DNA of 10,060 nucleotides from CAZOKZ01 sp964580585 (lineage in GTDB: Bacteria; Sumerlaeota; Sumerlaeia; SLMS01; JAHLLQ01), in assembly GCA_964580585.1 (NCBI GenBank), contig CAZOKZ010000103.1, positions 1 through 10,060 on the forward strand, read 5' to 3'. How positions within the stretch are numbered: the stretch's first letter is position 1; each line of letters starts with the position of its first letter. Shown here piece after piece: positions 6,841 through 10,060 of this stretch. The translations under genes were made by a program, and so were the position numbers. The notes under the pieces are model-generated. The model ran no database searches, was not told the DNA's origin, and worked only from the letters and a program-made list of their open reading frames with translations.

Positions 6841-7344
6841 TTAATCGATCCGCAAGATGATCGGTTCACCGCCGAATAATCCGAGCTGCACGTCCTGGCC
6901 CATCGGGTATGAGCCCACCTGAACGGTGAAATCGCATAGATCGTCGATCGTTTGCGTGGGTAAAATGGGGCGCGACTCGGACCCCGAGGCAGTTGTACCT
7001 TCGACCCTTACTTCATCTTGGTACGTAATGGATTTTGATTCCGCTCCTGATTCTTCCGATATCATTGCTGCCAAATGAATCGTCACAACACTATCGGAAT
7101 GGCCACTATGGTCTGGTCCGTACCACACTTTAGAGCCATAATCCTGCCCGCTCCCCTGACCAAGCTGCACGACGTGCCCTTGCGGGGCTGAGATTTCCAG
7201 CGTTATTTCTTTACTCGTCGAACCGCCTACCTTATCAGTTATTGTTACATGGAACTCGTTCGAGACGTCCGCTTCTGGCTTTGAGCAGCCAATTGTTCCT
7301 AAAATTACCAGTATCCATATTGAATAGCAAACTCGACCGGTCAT
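6841..7344 (-). CDS. Small lipoprotein of unknown function
   Basis: The 167-residue protein starts with a basic-hydrophobic leader, VCYSIWILVILGTIGC, in which Cys20 fits a lipobox (TIGC; Thr at -3 is less usual than Leu). It should be exported, lipid-modified and held at a membrane. The mature part is rich in Ser, Thr, Gly and Asp and alternates in a beta-strand-like way (VHVTI, VVTIHL, FTVQVG). I recognise no domain. A Gly/Ser-rich stretch (about residues 60-80) looks like a flexible loop. Possible ribosome sites on the minus strand are GGAG (10 nt before ATG) and GGAAG (3 nt before). It is monocistronic as far as visible, 125 bp before the synthase gene on the same strand. Confidence 0.7.
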   Translation of the reverse strand: MTGRVCYSIWILVILGTIGCSKPEADVSNEFHVTITDKVGGSTSKEITLEISAPQGHVVQLGQGSGQDYGSKVWYGPDHSGHSDSVVTIHLAAMISEESGAESKSITYQDEVRVEGTTASGSESRPILPTQTIDDLCDFTVQVGSYPMGQDVQLGLFGGEPIILRID

Positions 7345-7507
7345 ATTCTTCCAACTCCAAAAGAAATTACCACCTATCGATATTTATTTTCCGCACCACC
7401 CCACGCCGGGCAACGCTTTCACCACAAATCGACGCGAGCGGGTTCCCATGGTTTAGACGCTCCTGCCCATTGTTTTATCACGCGTTATTAATTATCCAGG
7501 ATACCGT

Positions 7508-7522
7508 TCAGAGCACTTTCAT
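7508..7522 (-). pseudogene. Possible vestige of a RelE/ParE-type toxin start
   Basis: The antitoxin stop overlaps an ATG as ATGA, the usual junction in toxin-antitoxin pairs. The new frame reads MKVL, then TGA, then TVSWIINNA and further stops. RelE/ParE toxins often begin MKVLWTV, so a TGG to TGA change would explain the stop. Nothing downstream as far as 7345 continues a toxin in any frame I read. The resemblance rests on about seven codons and may be chance. Confidence 0.25.
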
Positions 7523-7707
7523 TCGGAAAGCCCATACTTAGCGCGAACCTCACGAACTTCTATCGCTCGACCCGCATCGCTGTCCGCCAAACCTTTCTCG
7601 ACTACTTGGCGAACATAGATTTCACGCATCAAATCGTCCCACGTGGCATCTGGAGACAATTGATCCACTAATCGATGCGCTTCTTCTTTGTTTACAATAG
7701 AGGACAT
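7519..7707 (-). CDS. Small antitoxin-like protein
   Basis: The 62-residue soluble protein reads KEEAHRLVDQLSPDATWDDL, then MREIYVRQVVEKGLADSDAG and EVRAKYGLSE. This pattern is typical of a widespread family of short helical proteins usually encoded just before a RelE/ParE-type toxin, where they bind and neutralise the toxin and often repress their own promoter. I chose ATG at 7707 because AGGAGA lies 8 nt upstream and the protein then starts as the family does. An in-frame ATG at 7791 would add 28 unrelated residues. No intact toxin gene follows, so it may be an orphan. The assignment comes from recognition of the sequence pattern, without a search. Confidence 0.7.
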   Translation of the reverse strand: MSSIVNKEEAHRLVDQLSPDATWDDLMREIYVRQVVEKGLADSDAGRAIEVREVRAKYGLSE

Positions 7708-7715
7708 CAGCGCAT

Positions 7716-7721
7716 TCTCCT
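7716..7721 (-). promoter_or_regulatory. Shine-Dalgarno site deciding the antitoxin start
   Basis: AGGAGA on the minus strand stands 8 nt before ATG 7707. It favours this start over the in-frame ATG at 7791. Confidence 0.65.
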
Positions 7722-7898
7722 GGCTGAATTCAATGAATGGATCAACTACCCCTGAGCGGTTGCACCAATCAATCGGTATTTCCAAAAGCAATAAGCCTCA
7801 TCTCTTTTACCTTCCTCCCCCGCCTCCCCGGTTGACGCAAATCCCTCAGCCTGAGAAGAAAGAAACGCAGTTCCTCACTTCACGTCCAATCGACGGCC

Positions 7899-9365
7899 AT
7901 GCCCAAGAAGTTCTCGACATCTCAGGGAAACATTTTCGACACCACGCGCCACAGCGGCAGCGTTCTGCCGTCTTCACGCGAGGAAGTGCTGACCGAAGCC
8001 GACTGGCCGTTCCTGCACCCGGGCGACCGGCGCGCCCGCGTGCGAAAACGCCTCTATGCGATTCTGTTTATCTTGCTGTCGGTGCTGTTTTCCGTGGGAT
8101 CGGTGCAGATTTACCACGAAGACGAATCGGCTTTCGTCCGTCTGGAGCGCATGTATCGTCGTCCGTCGTTTTTCCGTCCGGCCAGCCGTGTGCCGCTCGA
8201 CGACTACAAAATGGCCGAGGAATTAAACATCACCGTCGAAGAATTGTACGACACAGAAACAATCCTGAATCGATTTTTCCGCAGCCAGGGCGACGAAGTG
8301 CTCGGCCCCCTGGATTGGGGCATTACCACCCACTTCGGCGGCTACACCATCGTGTTCAGCTATCGGATCTTCCTGAACATGGGCATTTCCGCCCTGATGG
8401 TGTTGGCGCTTTACATTCGCGCCCGCGACCGCGCGGCCTCCGTGGTGATCGACGGCCAAAACCGCCAGTTGCGCCAGTTGAATGAAGAACTGGAACGTAA
8501 AATCCAGGAGGCCCAACGTTACCTGGACGAGCTGACACAGGCGCAAAGCAAGCTGCTTCAGGCACAGAAACTGGCCTCCATCGGGCGCCTGTCCGCCACA
8601 TTGGCGCACGAAATCCGCAACCCCCTGTCGATCATCCAATCGTCCGCCGGCATGGTGAGCGACGATCTCCCCGAAGGCACGACCGGTCATCAGGCCATCG
8701 GCTTGATCAAACACGAAATCACGCGCTTGAACAACATCATCACCGAGCTGCTGAACTTCGCCCGCCCCAAACCCCCCAGCCTCGGTGGACATAATCTGAA
8801 CAAATTGCTCGAAGCTTGGTTGCTTCCAATTCGCGAAGAACTCGATAAAACCAACCTGAAACTGAGCATCAAAATGGCCTCGGACATCCCCTACGTTCTA
8901 TGCGATCCGGACCAACTCTACCAAGTCATGCTCAACGTGGTTTGGAACGCACGCGATGCGCTAAAGAATACGACAAACGGGCAAATTACCCTGCACACCA
9001 AGTCCGCGCCGGGCAAAGGCGTAGCCCTGATCGTGGAAGACAACGGCCCCGGCATGGAAGAAGAGACGCTGGCCCAAATTTACGAACCGTTCTACACAAC
9101 AAAAACCCACGGCTCCGGTCTGGGGTTGCCCGTCGTCCAACAACTGATGGAAGGTATGGGCGGTTCGGCGGTCATCGAGTCCGAACTGGAGCGAGGAACC
9201 ACGGTTTACCTGTTTCTGCGCCAGGATCGACGTCGTAGCGTAAGACCCGATCCCATCGAGGATTCGACCAAAAAAATACCCAGCCGAAAACAGAAACACG
9301 AACGCCGGACAGAAGACCTGGTCCCCAATACAGACGAAGAACAGACGGATACCGATACCCCATGA
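7899..9365 (+). CDS. Membrane sensor histidine kinase (HisKA/HATPase) of an NtrC-type two-component pair
   Basis: The 488-residue protein has a long charged N-terminus, then membrane segments at about 52-70 and 149-174. These enclose a roughly 78-residue outside region that matches no sensor domain I recognise. A helical, probably coiled-coil linker (about 186-228) leads to the dimerisation domain with the phosphorylated His237 in LAHEIRNPL. The ATP-binding domain shows an N box (NVVWNARDAL, 346-355), G1 (VEDNGPGM, 379-386), F box (EPFYTTK) and G2 (GSGLGLPVV, 405-413). The last 45 residues are a charged, low-complexity tail (RRRS, KKIPSRKQKHERR, DEEQTDTDTP) that is unusual after the catalytic domain. 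The kinase should phosphorylate the regulator encoded next, whose ATG overlaps its TGA. The signal is unknown. No clear ribosome site precedes ATG 7899, so the exact start is less certain. Confidence 0.95.
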   Translation: MPKKFSTSQGNIFDTTRHSGSVLPSSREEVLTEADWPFLHPGDRRARVRKRLYAILFILLSVLFSVGSVQIYHEDESAFVRLERMYRRPSFFRPASRVPLDDYKMAEELNITVEELYDTETILNRFFRSQGDEVLGPLDWGITTHFGGYTIVFSYRIFLNMGISALMVLALYIRARDRAASVVIDGQNRQLRQLNEELERKIQEAQRYLDELTQAQSKLLQAQKLASIGRLSATLAHEIRNPLSIIQSSAGMVSDDLPEGTTGHQAIGLIKHEITRLNNIITELLNFARPKPPSLGGHNLNKLLEAWLLPIREELDKTNLKLSIKMASDIPYVLCDPDQLYQVMLNVVWNARDALKNTTNGQITLHTKSAPGKGVALIVEDNGPGMEEETLAQIYEPFYTTKTHGSGLGLPVVQQLMEGMGGSAVIESELERGTTVYLFLRQDRRRSVRPDPIEDSTKKIPSRKQKHERRTEDLVPNTDEEQTDTDTP

Positions 9366-10060
9366 CCCCACGTTATCGATTGCTCATTGTTGACGACGAA
9401 CCTCGCATTTGCCAGGTACTGAACCTGCTCGCTACCCGGTGGGGTTACGAAGTCCAAACCGCCAACAACGGCAACGAAGCTCTCAAACGGCTCGAAGATT
9501 TCCCCGCCGAAGTGCTCGTCAGCGACCTGAAAATGCCCGGCATGGACGGTGAAACCCTCCTGGCCGAAGTACGCGCGCGTTACCCCGACATCATCGTGAT
9601 CATGATGACCGCGCATGCCACGGTAAAAAGCGCCGTCGAAGCCATGAAAGCCGGGGCATTCGACTACATCATGAAACCGTTCGACAACGACGAACTGCGT
9701 GTTGTGATCGAGCGTGCCGCCGAACATCGCAGTTTGCTGGCGGAAAACAAATCGCTGCGCGCAGAACTGGGTGTACGCTTTACCCCCAACAATATCATCG
9801 GCGAAAGCGCCGCCATGCGGCGAGTGCTCGACATGATCGACCGCGTGGCTCCGACAAAAGCCACCGCCCTGATTACAGGGGAAAGCGGCGTCGGCAAGGA
9901 ACTCGTCGCCCGCGCCATTCACCAACGCAGCACCCGCGCCTCCAAACCCTTTGTGGGGTTGAACTGCGCGGCATTGACGGAAACATTGCTCGAAAGCGAA
10001 CTTTTCGGGCACGAAAAAGGCGCCTTTACCGGCGCAACCCGCACGCATCACGGCAAATTC
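9362..10060 (+). CDS. Sigma-54-dependent response regulator, NtrC family (partial, cut by right edge)
   Basis: The 233 residues in view begin with a receiver domain: acidic pair Asp11-Asp12, phosphoacceptor Asp55 in VLVSDLKMPGMDG, Thr83 in MMTAHAT and Lys105 in IMKPFD. A helical linker (about 115-140) leads into the AAA+ sigma-54 interaction domain, with the IIGESAAMRR entry, Walker A GESGVGKE (173-180) and the sigma-54 contact loop GAFTGA (220-225) in ESELFGHEKGAFTGA. The Walker B motif and the DNA-binding helix-turn-helix lie beyond the window. It hydrolyses ATP to open promoters held by sigma-54 RNA polymerase once phosphorylated by the upstream kinase. The start overlaps the kinase stop (ATGA), so the two are translationally coupled. 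Confidence 0.97.
   Translation, partial: MTPRYRLLIVDDEPRICQVLNLLATRWGYEVQTANNGNEALKRLEDFPAEVLVSDLKMPGMDGETLLAEVRARYPDIIVIMMTAHATVKSAVEAMKAGAFDYIMKPFDNDELRVVIERAAEHRSLLAENKSLRAELGVRFTPNNIIGESAAMRRVLDMIDRVAPTKATALITGESGVGKELVARAIHQRSTRASKPFVGLNCAALTETLLESELFGHEKGAFTGATRTHHGKF

Noticed and set aside
8223..8792. Minus-strand frame opposite the kinase
   Set aside because: Shadow of the kinase; no independent motif or start signal.
9206..10051. Minus-strand frame of 281 codons opposite the regulator
   Set aside because: Antisense of the receiver and AAA+ domains, whose motifs are complete on the plus strand.

Overview
The window looks like chromosomal DNA from a Gram-negative-type bacterium with moderately high GC. 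It holds a sigma-54 activator with its kinase, a lipoprotein with a lipobox, a secreted integrin-like beta-propeller, a single-pass SGNH protein, and a REP-associated tyrosine transposase (RAYT) with its palindromes. I cannot place it to a phylum; a deep-branching, delta-like or PVC/FCB-like environmental lineage is only a guess. There is no rRNA, tRNA, CRISPR array, phage module or obvious plasmid function.

Layout, left to right. (1) 1-1643, minus: 5' part of a secreted seven-bladed FG-GAP propeller protein that runs off the left edge. Its middle is strikingly AT-rich, while both visible ends have ordinary composition. (2) 1841-3061, plus: a radical SAM/SPASM enzyme divergent from it. (3) 3109-3750: a small mobile unit. 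It is a RAYT gene broken by two compensating frameshifts, flanked on each side by a three-hairpin module, the two modules being in inverted orientation. (4) 6715-3825, minus: a two-gene unit of an alpha-isopropylmalate/citramalate synthase family enzyme followed by a membrane-anchored SGNH hydrolase-like protein, with stop and start overlapping by one base. (5) 7344-6841, minus: a small lipoprotein of unknown function. (6) 7707-7519, minus: a small antitoxin-like protein, followed by what may be the dead first codons of its toxin. (7) 7899-10060, plus: a two-component pair, a membrane histidine kinase overlapping by ATGA an NtrC-type response regulator cut by the right edge.

How the genes work together. 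The kinase and regulator form one signalling system driving sigma-54 promoters. The synthase and SGNH genes are translationally coupled, although their apparent jobs differ. The other genes look like independent units. The most distinctive structure is the RAYT with its paired three-hairpin modules. I see no convincing multi-gene undescribed system.
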